A stretch of DNA of 64,000 nt from Protula sp. h YS-2021 (Eukaryota > Annelida > Polychaeta > Sabellida > Serpulidae). The notes below the pieces were generated by a model. That model worked only from the letters and a program-made list of their open reading frames with translations. It ran no database searches and was not told where the DNA came from. How positions within the stretch are numbered: position 1 is the stretch's first letter; each line of letters starts with the position of its first letter. The DNA is taken from contig OX457026.1 of NCBI GenBank assembly GCA_949752745.1, positions 37,552,723-37,616,722 of the forward strand, read 5' to 3'. A program made the position numbers and the translations under genes. Of this stretch, positions 45,941-58,813 are shown piece by piece.

Positions 45941-48900
45941 ATTTTCCATGCTTTTATATATACAAAATACAAGCACAGACATTGGGTTCTGCCCACTTCT
46001 AAGCCAAGGGGCGGTGAATCGCCCAAACTTTTACAGCTTTACTAGAGTACGAATCATGTCTAACTATTTCATAAACAGCAGTTTTCATATCAGTCGAATA
46101 AAATCTCAAATTCTTTACGGCTTTAGTAGCGTGGTGGTGGGGCAGACTCAAATTGGCCCATCACGGCCCAGGGGTGAAATGAGACGTACTTTTCACTACA
46201 GTGTTTTACTTCTATATTAGTGACACGTTATCACACCAAACTTCATTTGCCTAATCCGTCGATCAAATAATCTTGAAGCGATTTTCTACGCTGATATGCA
46301 CAATATACAGGCAAAGGTGTCGGGCTTTACCCCTCACACTTCATAGGCGAACTGAATCGCTCAAATTTTTTACGGCTTTAGTAGCGTACCTACACCGTCT
46401 ATCTCTGTCACAAATAACAGTTTTCAAATCGGTCGAATAAAACCTCCAGTCAAGAAAATATACCATCTTCACTTATTTTGTGTTGGGGATGGCTAGACTT
46501 AAAATTGCTCAATACGGCTCAGGGTGAAGTAAGCCGCACTTTTAACTATTGTCTTTTATTTCTATATTAGTCATCTGATATTACACTAAATGCCATCAGC
46601 CAAATCGGTCCAAAAAATAATCTGGACCCGATTTTCCATCCTTATATGCACCACAAAAAAGCCCTGGGGTCGGGCTTTGCCTCCTCAAATCCAAAGGAGA
46701 GTGAAATGCCAAACTTTTCATGGCTTTAATATCTTACTTATAGCGACTATCTCTTCGCCAAATAACAGTTTTCAAATCGTCGAATAAAAACTCATGAGCA
46801 GAAAATATACCATTTTCGCTTATTTTATGCTACGGGAAGGGACACTCAAAACGGCCCACTTACGGCCCAAGTCTGAGGTAAGCCGCACTTTTAACTATGG
46901 TGTTTTATTTCTATATTAGCCACTCCTAATAACATCAAAATCATCAGCCAAATTGGTAGAAAACTAATCTGGTCCCGATTTACAATGCTTTTATATATAC
47001 AAAATACAAGCACAGACATTGGGTTTTGAACCCCCCCCCCCCCATCCCCCTCAAACCCAAGGGGCGGTGAATCGCATAAAAACTTTTACGGCTTAACTAG
47101 AGTATGAATCGTCTCTACCTATTTCATAACCAACAGTTTTCATATCGGTCGAATAAAATCTCAAACGCTGAAAATATACCATTTTCGCTTATTTTCTGCT
47201 GGTGGTGGGGCAGACTCAAATTGGCCCATCACGGCCCAGGGGTGAAATGAGACGTACTTTTCACTACAGTGTTTTACTTCTATATTAGTGACATGTTATC
47301 ACACCAAACTTCATTTACCTAATCGGTCGATCAAATAATCTTAAAGCGATTTTCTATGCTGATATGCACAATATACAGGAAAAGGGGTCGGGCTTTACCC
47401 CTCACACTTCATAGGCGAACTGAATCGCTCAAAATTTTTACGGTTTCAGTAGCGTACCTATAGTGTCTATCTCTGTCACAAATAACAGTTTTCAAATCGG
47501 TCGAATAAAACCTCCAGTCAAGAAAATATACCATCTTCACTTATTTTGTGTTGGGGATGGCTAGACTCAAAATTGCTCAATACGGCTCAGGGTGAAGTAA
47601 GCCGCATTTTAACTTTAGTATTTTATTTCTATATTAGTCATCTGATATTACACTAAATGCCATCAGCCAAATCGGTCCAAAAAATAATCTGGACCCGATT
47701 TTCCATCCTTATATGCACCACAAAAAAGCCCTGGGGTCGGGCTTTGCCTCCTCAAATCCAAAGGAGCGTGAAATGCCAAACTTTTCATGGCTTTAGTATC
47801 TTACTTATAGCGACTATCTCTTCGCCAAATAACAGTTTTCAAATCGTCGAATAAAAACTCCAGTGCAGAAAAGATACCATTTTCGCTTCTTTTATGCTAC
47901 GGGAAGGGACACTCAAAATGGCCCACTTACGGCCCAAGTCTGAGGTAAGCCGCACTTTTAACTATGGTGTTTTATTTCTATATTAACCACTCGTAATTAC
48001 ACCAAAAGCATCAGCCAAATCGGTCCAAAAACTAATCTGGACCCGATTTTCCATGTTTGTATATGTACTAAAAACAAGCCCCAAGATCGGGTTTTGCCCC
48101 CCCTCAAAGCCAAGGGGCGGTGAATCGAACAAATTTTTACGGCTTTAGTAGAGTACGAATCGTGTCCACCTATTTCATAACCACCAATTCTCATATCGGT
48201 CGAATAAAATCTCTAGAGCACAAAATATACCAGTTTCGCTTATTTTCTGCTACGGGAAGGGACATTCAAATGACCCACTTACGGCCCAGATCTGAGGTAA
48301 GCCGCACTTTTAACTATAATGTCTATTTCTATATCAGCCACTCGTAAAATCACCAAAATCATCAGCCAAATCGGTCCACAAACTAATCTGGTCCCGATTT
48401 TCCATGCTCTTATATATACAAAATACAAGCATAGACATTGGCTTTTGCCCCCCTCAAACCCAAGTGGCGGTGAATCGTCCAAACTTTTACGGCTTTAATA
48501 GAGTACGAATCGTGTCTACCTATTTCATAACCAGCAGTTTTCATATCGATTGAATAAAATCTCAAGAGCTGAAAATATACCATTTCGCTTATTTTCTGCT
48601 GGTGGTGGGGCAGACTCAAATTGACCCATCACGGGCCAGGGATGAAATGAGGCGCACTTTTCACTACGGTGTTTCATTTATATATAAGTGACACGTTAAC
48701 ACACCAAATTTCATTTGCCTAATCGGTCGAACAAATAATCTTGAAGCGATTTTCTATGCTGATATCAACAATATACAGGCAAGGGGGTCGGGCTTTACCC
48801 CTCACACTTCATAGGCGAATTCAGTCCCTCAAATTTTTAACGGCTTTAGTAGCGTACCTACTGCGTCTATCTCTGTCACAAATAACAGTTTTCAATTTGG

Positions 48901-50354
48901 TCGAATAAAACCTCCAGTCAAGAAAATATACCATCTTCACTTATGTTGTGTTGGGACGGCTAGACTCAAAATTGCTCACTACGGCTCAGGGGTGAAGTAA
49001 GTCGCACTTTTAACTATAGTGTTTTATTTCTATATTAGCCACATGTTATTACACCAAATGCCATCAGCCAAATCAGTGCAAAAAATAATCGGACCCGATT
49101 TTCCATCCTTATATGTACCACAAAAAGGCCCTGAGCTCGGGCTTTGTCCCCTCAAACCCAAAGGGGCGTGAAATGCCAAACTTTTCACGGTTTCAGTATC
49201 TTACTTATAGCGACTATCTCTTCGCCAAATAACAATTTTCAAATCGTCGAATAGAAGCTCCAGAGTAGAAAATATGCCATTTTCGCTTATTTTCTGCTAC
49301 GTCAAGGGACACTCAAAATGGCCCACTTACGGCCCAGGTCTGAGGTTAGCCGCACTTATAACTATGGTGTTTTAATTCTATATTAGCCACTCGTAATTAC
49401 ACCAAAATCAACAGCCAAATCGGTCCAAAAACTAATCTGGTCCCGATTTTCCATGCTTTTATATATACAAAATATAAGCACAGACATTGGGTTTTGCCCC
49501 CCTCAAAGCCAAGGGGCGGTGAATCGCCCAAACTTTTACGGCTTTACTAGAGTACGAATCGTGTCTACTTACTTCATAGCAAACAGTTTTCATGTCGGTC
49601 GAATAAAATCTCAAGAGCTGAAAATATACCATTTTCGCTTTTTTTCTGCTGGTTGTGGGGCAGACTGAAATTGTCCCATCACGGGCCAGGGATGAAATGA
49701 GGCGCACTTTTCACTACAGTGTTTTATTTATATATTAGTGACACGTTAACACACCAAATTGCATTTGCCTAATCGGCCTAATCTTGAAGCGAGTTCCTAT
49801 GCTGATATGCACAATATACAGGCAAAGGGGTCGGGCTTTACGGTTACCCCTCACACTTCATAGGCGAATTGAATCGCTCAAACTTTTTATGGCTTTAGTA
49901 GCGTACCTACTGCTTCTATCTCTGTCATAAATAACACTTTTCAAATCGGTCGAATAAAATCTCCAATCAAGAAAATATATCATCTTCACTTATTTTGTGT
50001 TGGGATGGCTAGACTCAAAATTGCTCACTACGGCCCAGGTCTGAGGTAAGCCGCACTTTTAACTATGGTTTTTTATTGCTATATTAGCCACTCATAATTA
50101 CACTAAAATCATCAGCCAAATCGGTCCAAAAACTAATCTGGACCCGATTCTCATGTTTTATATCTATAAAATAAAAGCCCCGAGATCGGGTTTTGTCCCC
50201 CTCAAACCCAACGGGCGGTGAATCGCCCAACCTTTTACGGCTTTACTACAGTACGAATCGTCTCTACCTATTTCATAACCAGCAGTTTTCATATCGGTCG
50301 AATAAAATCTCCAGAGCAGAAAATATACCATTTTCGCTTATTTTCTGCTGCGGG

Positions 50355-52480
50355 AAGGGGCACCCAAAATGGCCCACCGCGCAAATGGGTCAAGTGAGCT
50401 GCACTTTTGAATACGGTGTTTTATTTCTATATTAGCGCATGTTATTACAGCAAATTTTATCAGCCAAATCTGTCCAATAAATGATCTTCAACAGATTGTC
50501 TATTATTATATGTAATATATACATGGCAAGGCGTCGGACTTTGCCCCCTAAAACCCAAACAACAGTTTTCAAATCGGTCGAACAAAATCTCCACAACAGA
50601 TAATATATAAATTTTCGTTTATTTTCTGCTGGGGGTCAGGAGACTCACAATTGTCCATCACGGCCCAGCGGTGAAGTCAGTCGCACCTTTCACTATGCTG
50701 TTTTATATTTCATATTAGCCACACGTTATTTCACCAAATTTCATCAACCAAATCGGTGAAATAAATTATCTAGAAACGATTTTCTATGCTTTTAAGCACA
50801 ATATACACGCCCAGCGGTAGGGATTTGCCCCCACGCCCGTAAAACTCCAGCAGGAAGGTTATCCGTCCAAATATCTCTTCGAGCCAAATAACAGTTTTCA
50901 AATAGGTCGAAAAATACCTCCACGCAGGAAATATACCATTTTCACTTATTTTCTGCTGGAAGTGGCTACACTCAAAATAGCCCACTTACGACTCAGGTCT
51001 GAAGTAAGCCGCACTTTTAACTATGGTGTTTTATTTCTATATTAAACACTCGTAATTACACCAAATTCATCAGTCAAATCGGTATAAAAACTAATCTAAA
51101 CCCGATTTTCCATGTTTTATATGTACAAAATACAAGCCCCGAGAACCCCCCCCCCCTCAAACCCAAGGGGTAGTGAATCGAGCAGCCTTTTACGGCTTTA
51201 CTAGAGTACGAATCGTGTCTACCTATTTCATAACCAGCAGCTTTCATATAGGTCGAATAAAATCTCCAGAGCATAAAATATACCATTTTCGCTTATTTTC
51301 TGCTACGGGAAGGGACATTCAAAATGGCTCACTTAAGGCCCAGGTCTGAGGTAAGCCGCACTTTTATCTATGGTGTTTTATTTCTATATTAGCTACTCGT
51401 AATTACACCATAATCATCAGCCAAATCGGTCCAAAAACTAATCTGGTCCCGATTTTCCATGCTTTTATCTATACCAAATACAAGAACAGACATTGGGTTT
51501 TAACCCCCCCCCCCCACCTCAAACCCAAGGGGCGGTGAATCGCCCAAACTTTTACGGCTTTACTACAGTACGAATCGTGTCTACCTAGTTCACAACCAAC
51601 AGTTTTCATATCAGTCGATTAAAATCTCAAGACCTGAAAATATACCATTTTCGCTTATTTTCTGCTGGTGGTGGGGCAGACTCAAATTGGCCCATCACGG
51701 CCCAGGGGTGAAATTAGACGTACTTTTCACTACAGGTTTTTACTTCTATATTAGTGACTTGTTATCACACCAAACTTCATTTGCCTAATCCGTCGATCAA
51801 ATAATCTTGAAGCGATTTTCTATGCTGATATGCACAATATACAGGCAAAGGTGTCGGGCTTTACCCCTCACACTTCATAGGCGAACTGAATCGCTCAAAT
51901 TTTTTACGGCTTTAGTAGCGTACCTACACCGTCTATCTCTGTCACAAATAACAGTTTTCAAATCGGTCGAATAGAACCTCCAGTCAAGAAAATATACCAT
52001 CTTCACTTATTTTGTGTTGGGGATGGCTAGACTCAATACGGCTCAAGGTGAAGTAAGCCGCTCTTTTAACTATTGTCTTTTATTATTTCTATATTAGTCA
52101 TCTGATATTACACTAAATGCCATCAGCCAAATCGGTCCAAAAAATAATCTGGACCCGATTTTCCATCCTTATATGCACCACAAAAAAGCGCTGGCGTCGG
52201 GCTTTGCCCCCTCAAACCCAAAGGGGCGTGAAATGCCAAACTTTTCACGGCTTTAGTATCTTACTTATAGCGACTATCTCTTCGCCAAATAACAGTTTTC
52301 AAATCGTTGAATAAAAACTCCAGAGCAGAAAATATACCATTTTCGCTTATTTTCTGCTAAGAGAAGAGACACTCAAAATGGCCCACTTACGGCCCAGGTC
52401 TGAGGTAAGCCGCACTTTTAACTATGGTGTTTTATTTCTATATTAGCCCCTCGTAATTTCACCAAAATGATCAGTCAAAT
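50355..52480 (+). repeat. satellite block duplicated at 43780-45940, copy 2
   Basis: Same monomer order as copy 1. Few differences: a short deletion near 52036 and a shorter C run at 51506. It is cut at 52480, where copy 1 continues, so the hAT-like sequence interrupts the array here. Confidence 0.88.
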
Positions 52481-52542
52481 CGTGGCGACCAACTTTTGGC
52501 TCGGGCGACCAACTTTTTTGAGTTGGTCGCCCGAGTGGCGAC

Positions 52543-53376
52543 CAGGGTTGGGTTTCTCCCAGGGAGAAAGGTATTTCTCCCCTCCCCATGGGAGAAATAG
52601 GGGAAAAATCGGGATTTAGGGTTTCTCCCGGGGATAAATGGGGGAGAAACAGGGCAGAAACGTCGGGCATAAAAATTCTTTCAACGTTTATTTGCATTTT
52701 ATTCCAAATTATTTAATAAACTGTCGTGTCATCGACATTTGGCACATTTCTCTCAGGTTTAGTGCATTTAGATGGGGGGACTTTTGCAAGATGAGCTTTT
52801 GCTAACTGCTCGTTCCCGCAGTAAATGCATTTAGCATATGATTTTTTATCCTTCAAAGACAAACTGAAGTGCTCCCAAACTTTATCTTTAGGTCTTCCTC
52901 CTTTAAACATTTTGAGTTGATAATTTAACGGCAGCACAAAGACAACAATCGTAATTTGTTTGTAATGATAATAATTTTTTACAACCCTTCTGTAGCTGTT
53001 GAGGATTACTCACACCCATAATCTCTACATTTCCTGATATATAAGGATTAAGACGTTTTGTTAAGGTGTAGCTCGGAGAGTAACTGAAAGATAACCAGGT
53101 CAGTACTTTGACACAGGCTGACAGAGAACGGATTTTCTTTGATCATGAGTAGAATAGTAAGGCATCTGCCTTGTAGTAAAAGAAAGAGAGTGAAAGCCTG
53201 AATAACAAATGCCGATCATACATTTGTGTATTTTAACGTGTACGTTAAGCAAGACAAAACAAAAGAATAATAAAAAAGAGGGAAGAAACTACGGAAGAAA
53301 CGTATTTCTCCCCTGGGGTAAAAACCCAGTTTAAACCCAGGGTAAAAACCCTAATGGGAGAAACCTGCCAACCCAG
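52543..53376 (-). mobile_element. 834-bp hAT element with 8-bp target duplication
   Basis: Termini CAGGGTTGGGTTTCTCCC (left) and, on the minus strand, CTGGGTTGGCAGGTTTCTCC (right), flanked by perfect GTGGCGAC repeats at 52535-52542 and 53377-53384. Both subterminal regions are full of GGGAGAAA/TTTCTCCC motifs. It contains only a fragment of a transposase (52713-52937), so it is non-autonomous. Confidence 0.9.
52713..52937 (-). pseudogene. truncated hAT transposase start, BED-type finger
   Basis: 74 codons opening MLPLNYQLKMFKGGRPKDKV. KGGRPKDKVWEHFSL followed by AKCIYCGNEQ matches the start of BED-type zinc fingers used by hAT transposases to bind element ends. The Cys pair is present, but the expected His-x-His/Cys half is degenerate (AHLAKVPPSKC) and the catalytic domain is absent. 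It lies inside the 834-bp element. A leftover first exon retained by a deletion derivative is the simplest reading. Confidence 0.7.
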
Positions 53377-53582
53377 GTGGCGACTAACTTTTTTCTGAGT
53401 ATTTTCAGGTAAATACTGTTGATTATTTTAAACACCATTTAGTTCTTGTTTTTTTTCATGTGAGGTGGGCTGGACAAATTATGCAAAAATTGCGCCGGGC
53501 GACCAACTTTTGAGCCGGGCGACTAACGTTTTAAAGTTGGTCGCCTGGAGGGCTTCCAGAAAATTTTACGAAGTCTCAACCC

Positions 53583-54354
53583 TGGGTTTATATGCGTCGG
53601 AGTGATGAACTGTTTTCATATAGTGAGAAAAAGATATAAAAAGAATGGACAAAAATATATTATAATACAACTTGTTTGTGGGTTGCTTTTAATGTTTTTG
53701 ACCGTTAGTGTTGTTTTTAATAAATAAAATATATTTTTAAACTGAAATAAAAACAGTAATATTTGCAAACAGTACTTACAATTTTTGTCTTTGTGTAATT
53801 ATCATGTTCATAAAAATAGCCTTGCATTTAGATATGCTACTTCATTCTATCAAAATTTGAATTGTAAATGAAGCAAGTCTCTTTGCCTCATTCATTATAC
53901 GACACGAGTAATCTAGACATACTAAACACCAGTGTAGCAATTGCAACTGTAGACAGTTGCAATGTCCGATTTGTTATTACACAAGTAGCTTAGGACTGAT
54001 AAACACCAATGTAGTAACGTGATCAGTTTACCCTATGCACTTGCATGAAGCTCAAAGCTGTCCAGAGATACTATACTGCTCAACGCGAGCACGAAGTGTC
54101 ATACCAATACAACAATATATATTTTATTCTGGAATTTTTAGGAAAAAATCAATCGATATCTGCAACATACTCCGGTCTTTCGGGCAATAAAAAAAGTTAA
54201 ATTCTGTAAAATCAATTTTATTGCAACAAAAATCAACTCGATTATTGATATCATGCAAATCACAAAAATACTACTTAAAGAAAGAAACACTGAATAATGC
54301 TACATTAAGCAATGAATAAAAAAATCAACTATTTTCGATCTTAGCGGTGATACT
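53583..54354. other. AT-rich spacer
   Basis: No gene or clear repeat was recognised between the hAT-like repeat and the small MITE. Confidence 0.5.
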
Positions 54355-54485
54355 CAGGGTTCGCGTTGGCGGGGTTTTTGTCCACTTTTTGGGCATTTTT
54401 TACGAAATGACTCACTTTTTCGGAACCCACAGTTTTTTTGGACCCAACTGGGTCACACTTTCCTGAGAACCCAGCGCGAACCCTG
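54355..54485. mobile_element. 131-bp MITE
   Basis: Termini CAGGGTTCGCGTTGG and CCCAGCGCGAACCCTG form an inverted repeat. ATACT flanks it directly on both sides (54350-54354 and 54486-54490). The CAGGGTT start is hAT-like, but the flanking repeat is 5 bp rather than 8, so the superfamily is not certain. Confidence 0.75.
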
Positions 54486-54624
54486 ATACTGAACAGTGTC
54501 TATGGAAATGGACGTTTTAAACCCTGAATCAATGCTGCCGACTGTGCACGCCATTACAAGTATGCTTTCTTTTAAGTTAGTCTGCACTGTGGCATAGGTA
54601 ACTTGCAAGAGAACATCGTCTTTT

Positions 54625-54735
54625 TCTGGGGTCCCGCGGGACCCTGGGGTCCCGCGGGACCCCAGGGTCAAATTCCAAGGGCCCCGAGCCGATTATCAGG
54701 GGTCCCCGGGACCCGTGAACTTTAGGCCCTGTACA
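54625..54735. repeat. GC-rich palindrome cluster
   Basis: GGGGTCCCGCGGGACCC occurs twice in a row, followed by GGTCCCCGGGACC. Very GC-rich in an AT-rich setting. Reading the minus strand, it begins CAGGGCCTAAAGTTCACGGG, so it may be one end of a transposon; no partner was seen. Confidence 0.6.
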
Positions 54736-56119
54736 GGCACAATCGGTTATAACCTGGTTCGCCATTATATTATCGCTCAATATTATATGTACGTTTTATA
54801 TTGCAGCCAATTATTTTTGGATTCTTATTTTATATTATTATTTATTATTTATATTGTCACTGTATATCGAACCTTTCATGCTACAAAATCTGAGTCCCCT
54901 ACGGTAAAGTAAACATTACCCTCTCAATCTCGTATTATCGCTCCAAAACTTACCCAGCCGAAATGGTCGAGGCTGCTCACTCCTTGGATCCTTCCTCATT
55001 TTAAAAAGTGTGTTTTACTTAAATGTAAATCATCACATTTCATGAATGGAAAAGGGGCATTAAAAAGATGAAAGCTAAACGGCGCTGTACGTAAAAATTG
55101 AAAAAGGCCACGCGCACAACAACTGTGTAGACAGACATGCATTATTATGTGTGATTCAACTGAATTATTATGAGTGATTCAACTGAATAGATTTTCAGAA
55201 ACCTGTGAAGTCGACTAACATGTGAAACAGTTACATGTTTTTCCATTATAGAGCTTTTCTACACATGCAATATACATCCCGCAAAGGTACCCAATCAAAG
55301 ACGCCTTTCAAAGGATTGTCTGGTAGCGGTGTCAAACCACGCATGGACCATTTTGGGTACGATTGACAAGCCGGGGGGCCGTTGGATCAGGAGCAATCAA
55401 TCAATCAATCAATCAACCATTATTAAATGTCTATTTACGTATCGGGCTACGATCATCTAATATTTAAAAGACAGTTTTAGTAGATATGAGACGGCATTTC
55501 TGGACGCTGACTACTACCTCCCCCCCCCCCCACCCCCGGGGGGGGACCCCCTTTCCTCCTCCCCTAGACGGAAGCCCCCCTCCCTCCTCCCCTAGACGAT
55601 AATAGAAACTATTGACCGACCAATGTATGAAAGTTGTGTTTATAGTGACGCTCTTCACTGTTATCTGTATGTGCAGTGATGCTGGGAAAGTTGGTGGGGT
55701 GAGAATATATAGACCTGCCAATCATCTCACGTTCCCACCATTGATGTTGCCGGCATTCCCACGATACAACATATTATTTGTCCTACGTTCCCATTAGTGT
55801 GTGAGTGTGTTTACCTGTAGAGTTATGTGTTTATTTGAACAAATTCTGAAAAAAATATTTCATGACCCTTGGACCCCCTCCCCTGCGGCAATATAGAGTT
55901 TTGCATATTTACACGTTTAAAGCAATTCTGAACGTTTTTCATTTTCTGAACCTTGGACCTTCACGACCCTCCCCCCTCCCTCACTCTGGATTTCAGATTA
56001 TAGCATAGTTTTACGTTTCAGAGAATTATGAGCAACTTTCATTTTTAAAATGGTACACTATCGTTTTAGCTCGATTCAAGAAAACAATAAAAAAATTAAC
56101 AGGGAGTATTGGTAGAACG
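54736..56119. other. spacer left of the Polinton
   Basis: No gene. It contains (AATC)n at about 55395-55416, C and G runs near 55520-55585, and a ~105-bp tandem duplication at about 55855-56055 marked by CCTTGGACC and TTTACACGTTT/TTTTACGTTTC. No Polinton terminal inverted repeat could be confirmed because its partner lies outside the window. Confidence 0.5.
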
Positions 56120-58190
56120 TGTGGATAACACTAATCAGACTTTAAGAACAGCCAGTGAAATAGATATTGATAACAATTTTGCCAAATGCATTCAAGGATT
56201 TGCTTAACAAGTTTGATGAGCATGAACGCCAAGGATCTGAATGGTTCTTGGATAAGATTCATCAGACTGAAGTTCATACAGCTGCCTTAGAACCCTTGCA
56301 AGCCCCCAGCTACATTAGTTGCCGAAGAAGATAATGAATACTAAGGATGTTATAAACATCAAGAACACAGATAACTATTTTTTACCTATGGTCTATATTA
56401 GCTCATTTACATCCAATACATGACCATGTAAGTTCAGTATACAAGTATCAATCGTTTGAACATGAGCTGAATGTGAAAGATATAACATTTCAAACACAAA
56501 TTCATCATATTCCTAAATTTTAGAAGATGAACAACATTGCCATCAGTGGTTTTGGTTGGGAAAATCAATTTGTGGTACCCATCTACATGCGTCGCATAAA
56601 TCAACATGAGAGAGAAAATGAAATCAACTTACTGCAGCAACGTTGGAACGAATTATGACCTCTATCTGAAAACAGATGAGTTGCTGTTGGCAGATGTATT
56701 TGAAAATTTAAGAAATATGTGTTTCAACGCGTATGAATTGGATCTTGCTCATTACTATACAACACGAAGTTTGATATGGGATGCTACACTGAAACACACC
56801 AAGGTTCAATTGGAATTGACAGATTATATTGACATGTATCACACAGTAGAGCAAGGTCTGTCAGGAGGTATTTTAGTGATGACACACAAGTATGCAAAAG
56901 CCAATAACCCCTACATTCAGACTATGTGGTGACCAAGTCAACAAACTACATCATGTACTTTGATGCCAACAATTTCTATTCCTGGAGTATGTCACAGAGT
57001 TTGCCAGAATGAGGACTACATGAAAGGGAGTGAAGATGCAGAGACAGGATATATTTCAGAGTAGATCTCACATACCCGGATGAAATTCATGATCAGCATA
57101 GTGACTATCCAGTGGCTCCTGAGAAGAAAACTGTTCTAATCAGTGAATTGTCCGAATACTGATTCTGAGAAAGGAGTTGGGATTGAAATGTAAACCTACA
57201 GAAAAGTTTACTCTCAATCTCAGTGACAAGGAAAAGCATGGGGTACATTATCGAGATTTGCAGCAATCTGTATCTCTTGAACTGAAAATGACAAAGATGC
57301 ATCGAACCATTATGTTCAAGCATAGTAAATAGCTAGCTAAATACAGAGGTGTCAACGCAGAGAAGAGAAAAGTGGCAAAAAACCGTTTGAAGAAGACTTT
57401 TACAAATTGATGAACATGCGATATTTGACAAAACCATGGACAATGTGAGTTAACGAATCAATGTAGAATTAGTTCATAACGTGAAACGTTTCTAAAAGGT
57501 GGTGGCTAAGCCTACATTTCACAAATTCCACACTTTCAATGTTATTTGACAGTAGTACACTGGCTCAAGTCGGATCTGTTGCTAAACAAGCCCATTGGGA
57601 TCGTGGTTTACTATTCTGAATCTCAGCAAAACTCTCATGCATGATTATCACTACAATTACATGAAGAAGAAGTATCCAGAGGCAAAACTGCTGTTCATTG
57701 ACACAGGCAGTTTGTGTTATGACATACCAGACAGAGGCATTTACAAAGATATGCAACAAGATAATCATCTTTTTGATAAAAGTGATTATCCCAAGGATTA
57801 TTTCCTACATTCCACTGTGAACAAGAAAGTGTTGGGAAAAATGAAAGATGAAACTGCGGGAATACCCATGAGGAGTTTGTAAGACTTCGATCAAAGATAT
57901 AAAGTTTGGTCTATAGTGGGCAAGAGAAACACACTGCTAAGGGCATTAAGCGCGCTGGTCAGAGGCGAATGACACATGCTTAATACAAGAATAGTTTATT
58001 TACGGAACAGCAAGCATATGCTGTGGGAAACATCATTCAAAGTCTTAAACATCAAATATTATCAGAGAAGATTGTGAAGGTTGGTATATCACCATCTGAT
58101 GACAAGCGCTATGTGTTGGATGATGGCTACACCAAATTAGCTCATGGGCATTACAGAACTCATAGTGCTACTTATAGAGCATGAGTTAAA
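56120..58190 (+). pseudogene. polB: Polinton family B DNA polymerase, broken
   Basis: Protein-primed type DNA polymerase that would replicate the element. Visible pieces: WFLDKIHQTEVHTAALEPLQ (~56240-56300), an intact stretch 56606-56932 with LYLKTDELLLADVFENL and DLAHYYTTRSLIWDATLKHT, then YFDANNFYSWSMSQSLPE (~56958-57010, spanning a frame change), 57595-57882 with the palm region, and HGHYRTHSATYRA near 58145-58180. There are multiple stops and frame changes, and sequence is missing around 56590-56640. In the catalytic metal-binding motif normally reading DTDS the sequence is DTGS (57700-57711), so the second aspartate is lost. No function is possible. Confidence 0.9.
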
Positions 58191-58439
58191 AGTCACCCGC
58201 CCTCAGACATAATAATCATTCTGTATCAAACTGCTGAAGTGTGAACATGTCTGCAGTGAGTGAACAACTGACATCTACAGCAATGCGCACATAAAAGTCT
58301 GAGGCAATGCCTATAGCAAAGTCTAAGACAATGTCCATGGAAAGTCTGAGTTGAAGTCACTGCTACTACAACAGCTTCAAAGGCGATCACAGTTTAGAAA
58401 GATAAAAAGAGATGAGTGTTTGCCTACGGCTACCATGCC

Positions 58440-58740
58440 ACCGTGTTAAAAACAAAAGATGGAGTTTAAGGCAGAGCCTAAAGTCAAATGGGAACGTGAA
58501 GCTGTTGCCTCTACAAAGTCTATGAAGAAGAAGATGAGGGTTGATGATTTACCGGTTATGACATTCATTAATTGAGAAAAAGTATATTAAATTGGTGAAA
58601 TATCAACAACAAGTGATGGTCAACATTAGTGAATATATCATAGATCATGCTTCTAAAGGGTTATATCCTACCAAGAAAGGACTTTTGTTGTCATTGAAAG
58701 ATTGGCAAATGCTGAAGAAGCAAATGACGTGAGTGGATCA
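58440..58740 (+). pseudogene. PC4/SUB1-like segment 1 beside polB
   Basis: A Lys-rich lead-in (SMKKKMRVDDLPVMTF near 58525-58570) is followed by VNISEYIIDHASKGLYPTKK and GLLLSLKDWQMLKKQM (58615-58730). The pattern KKG-x-x-L-S-x-x-x-W-x-x-L resembles the PC4/SUB1 single-strand-DNA-binding fold. Stops separate the pieces (for example near 58575). Upstream, 58250-58360 is a degenerate Lys/Met/Ser heptad-like repeat. The resemblance is by motif only. Confidence 0.45.
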
Positions 58741-58813
58741 TATGTTTCAGCAGACTGCTGTGTATAAATGCTGTGACATTCAGGAGATGGTTCAGTAGAA
58801 CTCATTTATTGAC

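Larger units (their letters stand above)
42755..52480 (+). repeat. higher-order satellite of ~350-bp monomers
   Basis: About 27 monomers of 280-370 bp share AAATCGGTCGAATAAAATCTCC, CATTTTCGCTTATTTTCTGC, GCCGCACTTTTAACTATGG, CAAATCGGTCCAAAAA and a CGATTTTCCATGC anchor. Anchors lie near 43240, 43562, 43913, 44199, 44522, 44871, 45238, 45591, 45938, 46277, 46628, 46975, 47347, 47695, 48043, 48391, 48746, 49095, 49443, 49790, 50143, 50488, 50777, 51101, 51453, 51815 and 52155. Types A, B and C (with B', D and E variants) alternate mainly as A-B-C, a ~1.04-1.07-kb higher-order unit. Short open frames recur but have no conserved start or domain. The right edge is abrupt at 52480, where an hAT-like sequence begins. 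Confidence 0.92.
52481..53582 (-). mobile_element. outer hAT-like repeat, interrupted
   Basis: Several GGGCGACCAACTTTT phrases in both orientations at 52481-52534 and 53488-53545, and a right terminus reading, on the minus strand, CAGGGTTGAGACTTCGTAAA from 53582. No matching left terminus is visible next to the satellite, so the left end is missing or truncated. The 834-bp element at 52543-53376 is inserted within it. Confidence 0.55.

Noticed and set aside
43151..52314. Recurring ~65-80 codon frames in the satellite
   Set aside because: They repeat because the monomers repeat; frames, starts and stops drift between copies and no domain is visible.
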